Origin: an uncultured Verrucomicrobiota bacterium
Lineage (GTDB): Bacteria > Verrucomicrobiota > Kiritimatiellia > SS1-B-03-39 > UBA6053
Assembly (NCBI GenBank): GCA_937127435.1
Contig: CAKZLZ010000022.1
Span: 1-53,286 of the forward strand
DNA length: 53,286 nucleotides
Direction: 5' to 3'
Shown: piece after piece, positions 43,731 to 52,928 of the stretch
How positions within the stretch are numbered: position 1 is the first letter of the stretch
Layout: each line of letters starts with the position of its first letter
Translations under genes and position numbers: made by a program
The notes under the pieces: model-generated
What the model saw: the letters and a program-made list of their open reading frames with translations, nothing else
The model's database searches: none
What the model was told of the DNA's origin: nothing

Positions 43731-44510
43731 TTATTGCGCGGTAAAACCGCCGTCCACATTGATCACCTGACCGGTGACAAAGGAGGAGGCATCCGAACAC
43801 AACCAGAGGGCAGCTTCGGCAATATCTTCCGGTTCCGCCACCCGACCCATAGGATGGATGGTCTTCAGATGTTCAAAAGCTTGCTCGGAATCGTGTAAGG
43901 TCCGCCACAACATATCGGTATTCACCGCACCCGGTGCCACCGCATTTACCCGGATTTTATGGGAGGCCTCTCCCAAAGCCGTAGATTTGGTCAGTCCCAC
44001 CACCGCATGTTTTGCCGCCACGTAAGGGCCCAAATTCGGCATGGCCACTTCACCCATCACAGATGCAATATTGACAATGGCCCCCCCGCCACCGGCCCGC
44101 ATCGCGGGAATCGCGTGTTTCATGATTAAAAATGTTCCGGTGAGGTTTACATCGATCACACTTTGGAAATCTTCCAACTTGACGTCATGAATGGGATGCG
44201 GATCCGCTTCCAGGCCCGCGTTATTGACCACAAAATCAATGCGTCCATGCCGCTCGACAGTTTGTTTGATCAATTTCTGAACTGCAGTTTCGTCTGTAAC
44301 ATCACTTTGAACGTACTCCACCCGTAACCCTTCAGAGCGGAGAGACTTTGCTTGGTCTTCACCTAATTCGGATCGACGTCCGGAGTAAACCACCAACGCA
44401 CCCGTTTTAGCCATGGCTGCGACAATCGCTTTACCAATGCCTGACGTTCCGCCGGTGACGAGTGCGACTTTACCGCTAAACAAAAATGGGTTGGTTCCTG
44501 GGGGATGCAT
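43731..44510 (-). CDS. Short-chain dehydrogenase/reductase
   Basis: A 259-residue NAD(P)-binding SDR. The cofactor motif is VALVTGGTSGIGKAIV near residues 15-30, with NNAG at about 94-97. The catalytic Ser lies in NIASVMGE and Tyr-Lys in YVAAKHAVVG. The C-terminal VTGQVINVDGGF is typical. The upstream gap (44511-44721) includes a possible LacI-like half site CTGCAAACGTTT, but it is not strong. It precedes the sugar isomerase-like gene in the same direction, so both may be in one catabolic unit. Confidence 0.93.
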   Translation of the reverse strand: MHPPGTNPFLFSGKVALVTGGTSGIGKAIVAAMAKTGALVVYSGRRSELGEDQAKSLRSEGLRVEYVQSDVTDETAVQKLIKQTVERHGRIDFVVNNAGLEADPHPIHDVKLEDFQSVIDVNLTGTFLIMKHAIPAMRAGGGGAIVNIASVMGEVAMPNLGPYVAAKHAVVGLTKSTALGEASHKIRVNAVAPGAVNTDMLWRTLHDSEQAFEHLKTIHPMGRVAEPEDIAEAALWLCSDASSFVTGQVINVDGGFTAQ

Positions 44511-44721
44511 AAAATACTCCTGAAGTTAATAATATAAATTCTTCTTTGCATCAGAAGTTGCGGGCAATCAAGTTAATCTCTTCGGAAAGAGAAGAAACAA
44601 CCCCTAAATCTGTAAAGGAGCGCGGACACATTTGCCTGCAAACGTTTTTGACTCAACCCTTTTACGCATCCCCCATCCAATTTACATTGCCAATATGTGA
44701 AGGAATTGATTACCTTTAACC

Positions 44722-46947
44722 ATGAGCCTCAACCGTTTCCTTTTTGTGTGTTTCCTTCTCCCTCTCCTCCTTTTGCTGGGGGCTGGAGGTTATTGGATGT
44801 ACAGCCATCAAAGTGAAATCCGGATCGACAGCTCCGCCGGCCGACTCCTGGAATCAGACCCGAGAAGCCGCGAGGCTTTTCAAAAGGTCAATGAAATCAT
44901 TCCCAATAGCATATTGGTGGCACTGGAAATTGAAGATCTGTTTAGCGATCAGGGCGCAGCCACCCTGGCCAAAGCCTCGAATCTGGTTAAAACCGTGGAA
45001 GGCTATGTCAATGTCATGAGCCTCACCCACAGTACCCGGCCCGTACGTGAAGGTTTCAATTTGGACTTTAAATATTTTATTCCCCGGCACGCTTCGCCGG
45101 CACAATGGCAGGAGATTCGCAAGTTCACCACCCAGTTCCCTCTTTCCCGAAATGTACTGGTCTCCGAAGACAGCAAGTATGCCATCCTCGTCTGTCAATT
45201 CGAACGCCCCCTCCCCGATCATGCCGCCAAAGAAGCTTTCCGCCGGGAATTCATGTCGGCACTGGATCAAATAACTTCTGAAGTCAAAGGCATCCACGTT
45301 CTCGCCTTCCCGTTTATTGAAGCTGAAGGGGTCAATGCGGTAAAAGCCGACCTTACCCGTTATCTCATCGCGGCCGGCATCCTGATTTTTGTGGTATTAC
45401 TTATCACCTTCCGTTCTCTGGTCGCCGTTTGTGCTGTCCTTATTCTGGAAGGAACGGGGGTATTGATCTTATTGGGCGCGTTCCAGGTCTTCGACCGGCC
45501 TGTGGATATTTATTCCGGCATTTTATTTCCCTTGGTGGGCGGACTCCAACTCACCTTCGTGGTTCATTATCTTTCCGCCCTGCAACAGGCAGCCCGCAAA
45601 CGACCTGTTTTTGAAGCCGCCCGTGCGGCCTTCCGGGAAGTTTTCCCGCCCAGCTGCATTGCCGCCCTCACCACCGTGGTAGGTTTGCTCACCCTCGCTT
45701 TCGCTAAACTCCCCACCCTTACCGACTTCGGACGGATTGGGGCCGCCGCCGTGGTCGCGGTCTTTTTGTTTACCTTTTTCATTCCTGGGCTCCTGGCCAT
45801 TGGTTCTCTGCCCGAAGCAACCGAAGCTGATAAAAAATCGCATAAAAAACCCCCTCTCCCGATTCGCGGATCCTTCGGGTTTTTTATCCTCCTCTTCTCT
45901 TTTAGTCTGGTGATGTCATTGGGCATATTCAAAATCCGCACCGATATCCGTGCGGTCGAATTTATCGAATCCGGCCACCCCGTCCGCGAATCTCTTGAAT
46001 TGCTGAATAACGATCTGGGCGGAACCAATATTTTTCAAATGTGGGTGGACAGTGGAAAACCCTATGGCCAGCAAACCCTGCCCATGCTTCAATATCTCGA
46101 AGATCTCCGGGCCTACGCCTACTCCCTGGACGGGGTTTCCGACGCTTACGCCTATTCCCAACTCTATCTGGGCCTCAACCAAATTTGGGATGGAGATCCA
46201 GATCCGAACGGCTCTCTCCCCGGAAACCCGTTGAAACTGCAAATGTTCAGTCAATTAATCAATACCAGCCCGCTGTTGTTCAAAGATTCCTTTGTAGATC
46301 ATCAGGCCCGCAGCGCCCTGATGGTTATACGATCCAAGGACATGCCCGGAAAAGAATATCTGGCTCTGCTGGAAGACTTTATGTCCTACGCCACCGAACA
46401 GGCACCCGAAGGAGTGACCCTGAAGCCGGTCAAAGGTCTGCATACCATTTTACAGGGAGACAGGGATATTGTATCCAATCAGCTGCAAACCCTGGCTTTA
46501 ACCCTGTTACTGATCGCGCTTCTGCTTACCTTGCTTTGGCTGTCACCCAAACTGGCCGGACTCATTCTTCTCGCCAATGTGCCGGCACTTATCACCATTT
46601 TCGGAATGATGGGCTTCACCGGCTATCCCATGAATTCCATTACCATCATGGTGGCCGCGGTGATTCTGGGCATCGCCGTGGACGACGGTATTCATTTGGT
46701 CAGTGCCTTCCGCCACTATAAAAAAGAAGGCGGAAATTCCGAAGAGGCCGCCAGCGAAGCGCTCCGCCGGAAAATCAAACCCATGGCCTGTACCTCCTCA
46801 ATTCTGGCGGTTTTCCTTGGTCTACTGATGCTCAGCTCCTTTCCCCCCGTTGCCCATTTCGGTATTCTCAGTGCCTTTGGCATTTTCGCGGCCTTTATTG
46901 GCGCTGTAGTGCTGCTACCCGGTTTGCTTGGCAATAACGTGAAATAA
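44722..46947 (+). CDS. RND-superfamily (MMPL/COG1033) exporter
   Basis: A 741-residue membrane protein with the RND arrangement. An N-terminal helix, a soluble loop, then a six-helix block (LIAAGILIFVVLLITFRSL to FIPGLLAIGSL) is followed by another soluble domain. A second block starts LQTLALTLLLIALLLTLLWL and contains the motif VILGIAVDDGIHLVSAFRHY. The GIAVDDGIHL pattern matches the conserved proton-relay Asp region. Hopanoid or lipid exporters of the HpnN type are the closest group, but the substrate is unknown. A run of palindromic repeats follows. Confidence 0.88.
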   Translation: MSLNRFLFVCFLLPLLLLLGAGGYWMYSHQSEIRIDSSAGRLLESDPRSREAFQKVNEIIPNSILVALEIEDLFSDQGAATLAKASNLVKTVEGYVNVMSLTHSTRPVREGFNLDFKYFIPRHASPAQWQEIRKFTTQFPLSRNVLVSEDSKYAILVCQFERPLPDHAAKEAFRREFMSALDQITSEVKGIHVLAFPFIEAEGVNAVKADLTRYLIAAGILIFVVLLITFRSLVAVCAVLILEGTGVLILLGAFQVFDRPVDIYSGILFPLVGGLQLTFVVHYLSALQQAARKRPVFEAARAAFREVFPPSCIAALTTVVGLLTLAFAKLPTLTDFGRIGAAAVVAVFLFTFFIPGLLAIGSLPEATEADKKSHKKPPLPIRGSFGFFILLFSFSLVMSLGIFKIRTDIRAVEFIESGHPVRESLELLNNDLGGTNIFQMWVDSGKPYGQQTLPMLQYLEDLRAYAYSLDGVSDAYAYSQLYLGLNQIWDGDPDPNGSLPGNPLKLQMFSQLINTSPLLFKDSFVDHQARSALMVIRSKDMPGKEYLALLEDFMSYATEQAPEGVTLKPVKGLHTILQGDRDIVSNQLQTLALTLLLIALLLTLLWLSPKLAGLILLANVPALITIFGMMGFTGYPMNSITIMVAAVILGIAVDDGIHLVSAFRHYKKEGGNSEEAASEALRRKIKPMACTSSILAVFLGLLMLSSFPPVAHFGILSAFGIFAAFIGAVVLLPGLLGNNVK

Positions 46948-46958
46948 TCCAAAATGGA

Positions 46959-47151
46959 ATTCCACGGCCCCCGTGGTAAATCCGAAGCATTCGTTTTCCG
47001 CGGGGACCGCGGAACTACCTGCCTTTTCAGTTTTCTGAATATTTATCGGACAGGATGCCCTCACTCCCGGGATTCGCAATCACATTGAGTAGTTCCACGG
47101 TCCCCGTGGTAAATCCGAAGCATTCGTTTTCCGCGGGGACCGCGGAACTAC
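46959..47151. repeat. Two copies of a nested-palindrome repeat
   Basis: Copy A is at 46959-47018 and copy B at 47089-47151. Each has a left arm with CCACGGTCCCCGTGG (CCACGGCCCCCGTGG in A) and a right arm with CCGCGGGGACCGCGG, joined by a constant stretch containing CCGAAGCATTCG. Each arm is itself a palindrome, and together the arms form a larger one. The 70 bases between the copies show nothing else. Confidence 0.85.
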
Positions 47152-47175
47152 CAATACAGACTTGCCTTTTTATAA

Positions 47176-47213
47176 ATATTCCATATATAGATCTTATACC
47201 ATATATGGAATAT
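47176..47213. promoter_or_regulatory. 13-bp inverted-repeat operator overlapping the IclR start
   Basis: ATATTCCATATAT at 47176-47188 is the exact reverse complement of ATATATGGAATAT at 47201-47213, with a 12-base spacer. The right arm includes the first two bases of the IclR ATG. A regulator bound here would block the gene's own transcription or translation. No Shine-Dalgarno is visible. Confidence 0.75.
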
Positions 47214-47985
47214 GCAAAAATCTACTGATCCATCCTCTGCTCCCGCGCTTGAACGCGGATTGATGATTCTGGAGACGCTACAGGCCTCAGGCCCTTTGTC
47301 TTTGGATGATTTGGCCGCCCGTTGCCCCATTCCCAAAAGCAGTTTATTGCGGTTGGTATCTACTTTGCAGGCGCGGGGTTACGTTCAACGTCGGGACTCC
47401 GACAAATGTTATCTGAACCGCGTCAGCTTCATGTTCAAGCCCCCGGAAGACCGCAGTCGCGAAGAAAAAATACAATTTGCTTTGGAAAACCTGTGCCGGG
47501 AACTCGGTTTTACGACCGAATGGTACAGCCCTCAAAAAGAGTATGCGCAATTGACCCAACGGGCGGAAAGCCGGGACGGAGCGGTACAAATTCGCGCCAG
47601 CATTGGCTTTCAACGTTTCTGGTGGGGGGAACTCGACGCCGTCGCCTGCATTGCCCATGCCGCCCTTCCCTTGAAAGCCGGACCGGAACAGGTATCACAG
47701 CTGACCCGGTATCAAAACGGAAAACTGATTCCCCACAGCAGAAACAGTTACCGCAAAGTCATCGACGGAATCGACCTGAACCATGCTTTTTATGATACCG
47801 AATACAATGCCAACGGCATCCGGCGCATGGCCCAGGCCATTCGGGATCAAAACGGAACCTTGTTGGGAATCCTCGCCGTTCCTATGCATTTTCAGCCGGA
47901 TGCGGATGCGCGCCTTCCTGAACACCTTCAGCTTCTGCAACAGTGCAGCCTCAATTTGCAAACCCAACTCCAAGAGACCCCATGA
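47212..47985 (+). CDS. IclR-family transcriptional regulator
   Basis: A 257-residue regulator. The helix-turn-helix region (LERGLMILETLQASGPLSLDDLAARCPIPKSSLLRLVSTLQARGYV) is at the N-terminus, followed by a ligand-binding domain (DAVACIAHAALPLKAG, YDTEYNANGIRRMAQAIRD). IclR regulators often control catabolic genes. It overlaps the sulfatase by ATGA and so probably governs it. The ATG lies in the inverted repeat, so the transcript may be leaderless or start further upstream. Confidence 0.9.
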   Translation: MQKSTDPSSAPALERGLMILETLQASGPLSLDDLAARCPIPKSSLLRLVSTLQARGYVQRRDSDKCYLNRVSFMFKPPEDRSREEKIQFALENLCRELGFTTEWYSPQKEYAQLTQRAESRDGAVQIRASIGFQRFWWGELDAVACIAHAALPLKAGPEQVSQLTRYQNGKLIPHSRNSYRKVIDGIDLNHAFYDTEYNANGIRRMAQAIRDQNGTLLGILAVPMHFQPDADARLPEHLQLLQQCSLNLQTQLQETP

Positions 47986-49490
47986 AGAAAAAGACCCCCA
48001 ATATTCTGTTTATCATGTCCGATGACCACGCGGCCAACGCCATCAGTGCCTACGGATCCAAGGTCAACCAGACCCCGAACATCGACCGCCTGGCCCATGA
48101 AGGAGCTCGTCTCGACCATTGTTATGTCACCAACTCCATTTGCACCCCCTCCCGGGGCGCCATCCTCACCGGGACTTACAACCATGTGAATTGTGTCACC
48201 ACCCTCGCCACCCACATCGATAACCGCCTGCCCAACGTGGCCAAACACTTGCAATACGAAGGCTATCAAACTGCGATTGTCGGCAAATGGCATTTGGGCC
48301 GCGGACCCGAACACTGCCCCACCGGATTTGATTTTTGGTCCGTACTTCTCGGACAGGGTGACTACTACAACCCCAGTTTCGATGAAATGGGCAGTAGCGT
48401 AAAAGAAGAAGGCTACGTCACCGATATTATTGCCGACAAATGTCTCAACTGGCTGGAAGAGCGGGATGAAGACAAACCTTTTTTCCTGATGTGCCACCAT
48501 AAAGCCCCCCACCGCTCCTGGGACCCGAAAGAGGAACACCGGAACCTCTACACCGATGAGATTCCCCGGCCGGTCACCTTCGACGACGATTACGCCAACC
48601 GTGCAGAAGCGGCCGCCGCCGCCAAAATGCGAATCTCCGAAGACCTCACCTACTATGATATCGATCTGGTGGTGCCGGAAAATCCAAGCGGAGAAAGTTC
48701 ATTCGGCAATCCCAAGGTTCCCTGGCCCGATGATTTGGAAGGCTTCGAACTCACCTGTGCCCTGAGCGGGGAAACCTTTACTTTCGCCAATCACGACGAA
48801 CTGAAAAAATTCAAATACCAACGCTATATGCGCAAATACCTGCAGGTGGTACATAGCGTGGATGAAAACGTCGGACGCCTGTTAGACTATCTGGATGAAA
48901 AAGGATTGGCCGAAGATACCGTGGTGATTTATACCTCTGATCAGGGATTCTACCTCGGGGAACACGGCTGGTTCGACAAGCGCTTTATCTACGAAGAAAG
49001 TTTTCAAATGCCTTACCTCATGCGCTATCCCAAAGAGATCGCAGCCGGAACGGTCAACACCGACATGACCTGCAACGTTGATTTCGCCGCCACCTGGCTC
49101 GACTACGCCGAAACCACGGTTCCCAGTTATATGCAGGGACGCAGTTTCCGTCAGAACCTGCGCGGAGAAACGCCCGAAGACTGGACCGACATCGCCTATC
49201 AGCGTTACTGGATGAACCGGGACAACCCCCATAATGTGTACGCCCACTACGGCATCCGCAATGAACGCTACAAACTCATCTACTGGTACGATCAGGATTT
49301 GGGTCAGCCCGGTGCCTGTCCCGGGGAGGGAAAAGCCGAGTGGGAACTGTTCGATCTGGATAAAGATCCCCTCGAACTCTTCAACCTCGCAAACGATCCT
49401 GAATATGCGGAAGTGAAAAAGCAAATGAAGGTGAAACTAGACGCCCACATGCTCAAAATCGGGGATGTTCCCGTCCATCAAATCGGTTAG
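47982..49490 (+). CDS. Formylglycine-dependent sulfatase
   Basis: A 502-residue sulfatase. The metal-binding start PNILFIMSDDHAANAISAYG and the FGly consensus NSICTPSRGAILTG (Cys near 54) are present; the cysteine must be oxidised by a maturation enzyme not encoded here. The downstream VGKWHLG, VIYTSDQGFYLGEHGWFDKRF and the C-terminal ELFDLDKDPLELFNLAND complete the core. I chose the ATG at 47982, which overlaps the IclR stop. There is no signal peptide, so it is probably cytoplasmic or its export is unclear. The substrate is probably a sulfated sugar. Confidence 0.95.
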   Translation: MKKKTPNILFIMSDDHAANAISAYGSKVNQTPNIDRLAHEGARLDHCYVTNSICTPSRGAILTGTYNHVNCVTTLATHIDNRLPNVAKHLQYEGYQTAIVGKWHLGRGPEHCPTGFDFWSVLLGQGDYYNPSFDEMGSSVKEEGYVTDIIADKCLNWLEERDEDKPFFLMCHHKAPHRSWDPKEEHRNLYTDEIPRPVTFDDDYANRAEAAAAAKMRISEDLTYYDIDLVVPENPSGESSFGNPKVPWPDDLEGFELTCALSGETFTFANHDELKKFKYQRYMRKYLQVVHSVDENVGRLLDYLDEKGLAEDTVVIYTSDQGFYLGEHGWFDKRFIYEESFQMPYLMRYPKEIAAGTVNTDMTCNVDFAATWLDYAETTVPSYMQGRSFRQNLRGETPEDWTDIAYQRYWMNRDNPHNVYAHYGIRNERYKLIYWYDQDLGQPGACPGEGKAEWELFDLDKDPLELFNLANDPEYAEVKKQMKVKLDAHMLKIGDVPVHQIG

Positions 49491-49506
49491 GAACACAACA
49501 ACGGAT

Positions 49507-49526
49507 CGGGGACTTTCCTGTCCCCG
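49507..49526. terminator. Hairpin after the sulfatase gene
   Basis: CGGGGAC (49507-49513) pairs with GTCCCCG (49520-49526) around TTTCCT. It resembles the CACAGACA palindromes in layout (arm, TTCC-containing loop, arm). It may terminate the sulfatase transcript. Confidence 0.5.
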
Positions 49527-49586
49527 CAACTTCTCTCCCCTCTCCCTCACCCGGGTTTTCGGGAGAGAGTGGATCTGCTCTGCGTT

Positions 49587-51290
49587 TCAACGCCGGCGGC
49601 GGGTCGCTGCAAAAAACGTAAGACCGGAGACCAAAAGCAGCACCAAAGAAACGGGCTCTGGAATTGCGGTGACTTCGTAACTACCGCCACCGTCAATCAG
49701 AGTATATCCGGCACCGTATCCGTCGAAGGTCACTTCACTCTGGGAAAAGACTGAACTGAATTCAGAGGAGTTTCCGGAAAAGATCAGCTGGTCTCCACCA
49801 CCGCCGCTGAGACTGCCGCCCCAATTGGCAATGGTGAGTGTGGATCCGTCAATAAGCTGGACGGGTGCCGAGTTGATGGTCATTATGACCGTATCCGTGT
49901 CTCCAAAGTCGAGGGTGGCAGTGGATCCGTCTGCACCACTCAGGGTCAGTCCGGCCAGCTCCTGACTTGTGGTCCCGGTGGAGGCGGTGGTGGTGAGGGT
50001 TTGCGCCCCTCCGCCCGTCCGGGAATTCGTATAGATCCGGGCGCCGACAATTCCGGTAATAAATTCGTTTCCGTGACTGCTGAGGTTAATAGACTGTCCC
50101 ACAACCAGTTGGTCGGCAATCGCTTGGCTGGATACTGTAATGTAATTTCCATACTGCTGGGTGACGACCGAGTCGGTAACCGAGGCACCATTGGCACGGC
50201 CTTTGATGGCGAAAGTGGTTCCTCCCGCCATGGTCAGAGTGGAATCGGGAGAGAAATAATTACTCGGATCGCTGGTTTCCGTTTTCCCCAACTGGGTGTA
50301 GTCCACTTCAATTTTGCCACCGTTTATGGTGGTGTCTCCGGTGTAAGTGGCGTTACCGGCAAAGGTCTGAGTCCCGCTTCCGGTTTTCACAATATTGAGT
50401 TTTCCTCCTCCAACACCGTCCGCGAGTCTGCCCATAAAGTTTGCAGTAGTGTCATTCGCGCCTATGGTGAGTGTTGAATCCGTGGCACCACCGTTCTGAA
50501 CCTGCTGATTCTGGTCTTTATTGCGCATGTTGTCCACATAATCAGCCTGCAGCCCGTTAATGGTTTCATTAAAGCCGTTCAGTTGGAACAGAGATGTGTG
50601 GGTGCCTTCGCCATTCGCATAGAGACTCAGATTTCCTTTTCCGGCTCCGTCCGGAATCACTTCACTGGCCCCCAGTTGAAGACGGCGGGTGTAGGAGACG
50701 GTTCCTCCTGTCCGGACCTCGATGTCACCGGACCAGTCATTAGCGGTGTTGGTTAAAATCGTGGTACCCTGCTGCCGGGTCCCTCCGGTGATGGTGATTT
50801 TACCGGTGCCACTGATTTGCCCGTTGTAAGTGGAGATGATCAGACCGTTGGTCAGCGTACCGGTGTACAGGGTCAGTGGGTCGGAAATCTGAATATCATT
50901 GTTAATGATATAGGAGGGTTCGATGGCGGTACCAGTTACAATCCGTAGCTGTGGATTGGTACTCCCATCCGCCACAAAATTCAGTTCCTGACCGCTGAGC
51001 GTCACCACCGGTGTGACCCCGGTGGCCGGACCGTCATAGTTGAAATTGATCAGGTTAAGGATAAAAGGGTCCGCCACATCATTGTTGCTGGTGAGGGTCG
51101 CGCCGTCGCCCAAAGTGCCTGTAAAGGTGAGGGTGGTATCAGATGCGCTGACAGGAGTGAAATCCCAGTCGGTGCCACTGGACCAGTCATTGCTCCCCGT
51201 AAGCCCGGAATAGGTATATTCAGCCGCCTGCATAGAAAGCATGGGGAATATTATTAAAACCGTGAAAACAGTAATAAAATTAAGTTTCAT
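49587..51290 (-). CDS. PEP-CTERM protein with autotransporter-associated repeats
   Basis: A 567-residue secreted protein. A signal peptide ends near MLSMQAAE. Beta-strand repeats include LNIVKTGSGTQTFAGNATYTGDTT, the autotransporter-associated strand pattern, and NDWSGDIEVRTGGTV. The C-terminus has IPEPVS, a hydrophobic stretch and ATRRRR. It is not closely similar to the trio at 21993-30089. AGGA precedes the ATG by about five bases. Likely a surface fibre or polymer-binding protein; its closeness to the sulfatase may be fortuitous. Confidence 0.85.
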   Translation of the reverse strand: MKLNFITVFTVLIIFPMLSMQAAEYTYSGLTGSNDWSSGTDWDFTPVSASDTTLTFTGTLGDGATLTSNNDVADPFILNLINFNYDGPATGVTPVVTLSGQELNFVADGSTNPQLRIVTGTAIEPSYIINNDIQISDPLTLYTGTLTNGLIISTYNGQISGTGKITITGGTRQQGTTILTNTANDWSGDIEVRTGGTVSYTRRLQLGASEVIPDGAGKGNLSLYANGEGTHTSLFQLNGFNETINGLQADYVDNMRNKDQNQQVQNGGATDSTLTIGANDTTANFMGRLADGVGGGKLNIVKTGSGTQTFAGNATYTGDTTINGGKIEVDYTQLGKTETSDPSNYFSPDSTLTMAGGTTFAIKGRANGASVTDSVVTQQYGNYITVSSQAIADQLVVGQSINLSSHGNEFITGIVGARIYTNSRTGGGAQTLTTTASTGTTSQELAGLTLSGADGSTATLDFGDTDTVIMTINSAPVQLIDGSTLTIANWGGSLSGGGGDQLIFSGNSSEFSSVFSQSEVTFDGYGAGYTLIDGGGSYEVTAIPEPVSLVLLLVSGLTFFAATRRRR

Positions 51291-51313
51291 AAGAGTCCTG
51301 ATTAAGGTGATTC

Positions 51314-51335
51314 TGTTTACATAGATGAGTAAACA
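51314..51335. promoter_or_regulatory. Palindrome upstream of the PEP-CTERM gene at 49587
   Basis: TGTTTAC at 51314-51320 pairs with GTAAACA at 51329-51335. It lies 24 bases from the start codon, so it may be an operator. A second stem (GATAATTG with AATTATC, enclosing GAGA/TCTC) is near 51416-51441. The rest of 51291-51594 has no gene. Confidence 0.45.
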
Positions 51336-51594
51336 TTTATTATATAATTATGATTCCATAGCTTCGAAAGAGAGTCAAGGGGTTTTCCGGGGCAAAACGA
51401 ATGAACAATCATTTGATAATTGGAGATACTTCTCAATTATCCCAGGTTCTTACCGGGGATTTCATCTTGCCAGCAAACCATTCTAAGCTCGTAAGGATGC
51501 ACCCTATCTAAAGATCCGCTCCCTCAAAGACGGCCGAACCAAAATCTCACCGTTTGTGATTTGAGTTCAATCAGGAATGGGATAGCGCTTTCTC

Positions 51595-52872
51595 ATGCAA
51601 AGTTCTGCCTCTCTCAAACGAACGCTCGGCCTGCCCGGTGCACTATTGATGGGCCTCGGATCCATGGTGGGCACCGGTGTCTTTATCAGTATCGGCTTGG
51701 CTTCCGGGGTTGCGGGAGCGGCCGTGCTGCCGGCTATCGCATTGGCCGCAGGGGTTGCGCTCTGCAATGGCATGTCCAGCGCCCAACTGGCCGCGGCCCA
51801 TCCGGTCAGCGGCGGCAGCTACGAATACGGATACAAATATCTGCTTCCGGAACTCGGATTCTCAGCCGGCTGGATGTTTTTGTTGGCGAAATCCGCTTCC
51901 GCCGCCACCGCCGCCCTGGGGTTCAGCGGTTACCTGCTCCATCAATTGGATCTGGCAGACCGGGTGCCTCTACTGATTCCAGCCCTCATCCTGATTGCCG
52001 GTATGACCCTGCTGGTTCAAAGCGGTCTCCGGCGCAGTAACCGCATGAATACCCTGGTGGTTTCCCTGACTTTGTTTTCCCTGCTGCTCTTTGTCTTTAC
52101 CCTCCTCCCCCAATATGTGGTTCCCGAAAACCTTCATTTTGATTTGGCAGATCTGTGCACACCCGGATTTTTAAAAGGCTGTGCCCTGATGTTTGTGGCC
52201 TATACCGGCTACGGACGTATCGCCACCATGGGCGAAGAAATCCGCGAACCCCGTAAAAATATTCCCCGGGCCATATTCGCTGTGATGATGATCACCTCCC
52301 TGCTTTATCTTTTGGTAGCTCTGAGTGCCATTGGCGCTGTGAGCGCGGATGAACTCGGTAAGATGACCCGTAGCGGCGCCGCCCCTTTGGAAATGATTTT
52401 GACCACCCTGGGCAAACCCAAAACCGCATCCTTGGTAACTCTGGGGGCGTTGACCGCCATGTTCGGGGTCCTGCTCAATCTGATCCTGGGCCTTTCCCGG
52501 GTCCTGTTCGCCATGGGCCGCCGTGGAGACATGCCGAAAATCTTTGCTGAAGTAAAAAACCACAGCCCAAAGGCAGCGGTATTGGGCGTGGGGGTGCTGA
52601 TTGCGCTTATCGCACTCCCCGGGAAAGTTCAGATCGTCTGGGCTTTCAGTGCGTTTACGGTTCTGGTTTATTACGTCATTACCAATCTCGCAGCCCTGCG
52701 CCTCCCGGCCGAAGACCGTCTCTATCCCCGCATCTTCTCATGGATCGGGTTGCTTTCCTGTCTGTTTCTCGCCTTTCAAGTCGGAATGTATTACTGGCTG
52801 GCGGGTGCCAGTATACTCATGATCGGGCTCCTTTGGCAGAAAGCCCGCAGAAAATATAGCAAGGAAGCCTGA
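51595..52872 (+). CDS. APC-superfamily amino-acid permease
   Basis: A 425-residue transporter with about 12 membrane segments. The N-terminal signature LGLPGALLMGLGSMVGTGVF is typical of APC permeases, and GRIATMGEEIREPRKNIPRA follows helix 6. The substrate is an amino acid or amine, not specified by the sequence. There is no clear Shine-Dalgarno before the ATG. It stands between divergent and convergent neighbours, so it is probably monocistronic. Confidence 0.88.
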   Translation: MQSSASLKRTLGLPGALLMGLGSMVGTGVFISIGLASGVAGAAVLPAIALAAGVALCNGMSSAQLAAAHPVSGGSYEYGYKYLLPELGFSAGWMFLLAKSASAATAALGFSGYLLHQLDLADRVPLLIPALILIAGMTLLVQSGLRRSNRMNTLVVSLTLFSLLLFVFTLLPQYVVPENLHFDLADLCTPGFLKGCALMFVAYTGYGRIATMGEEIREPRKNIPRAIFAVMMITSLLYLLVALSAIGAVSADELGKMTRSGAAPLEMILTTLGKPKTASLVTLGALTAMFGVLLNLILGLSRVLFAMGRRGDMPKIFAEVKNHSPKAAVLGVGVLIALIALPGKVQIVWAFSAFTVLVYYVITNLAALRLPAEDRLYPRIFSWIGLLSCLFLAFQVGMYYWLAGASILMIGLLWQKARRKYSKEA

Positions 52873-52928
52873 AGCCCCCCTCTTCACCCCCCTGAAAGGC
52901 GGAACGCCGAAGCATAAAAAATAGGGTT

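Noticed and set aside
44610..44680. LacI-type operator CTGCAAACGTTT before the RND exporter
   Set aside because: Only about half of a convincing palindrome is present, and no LacI gene is in the window.
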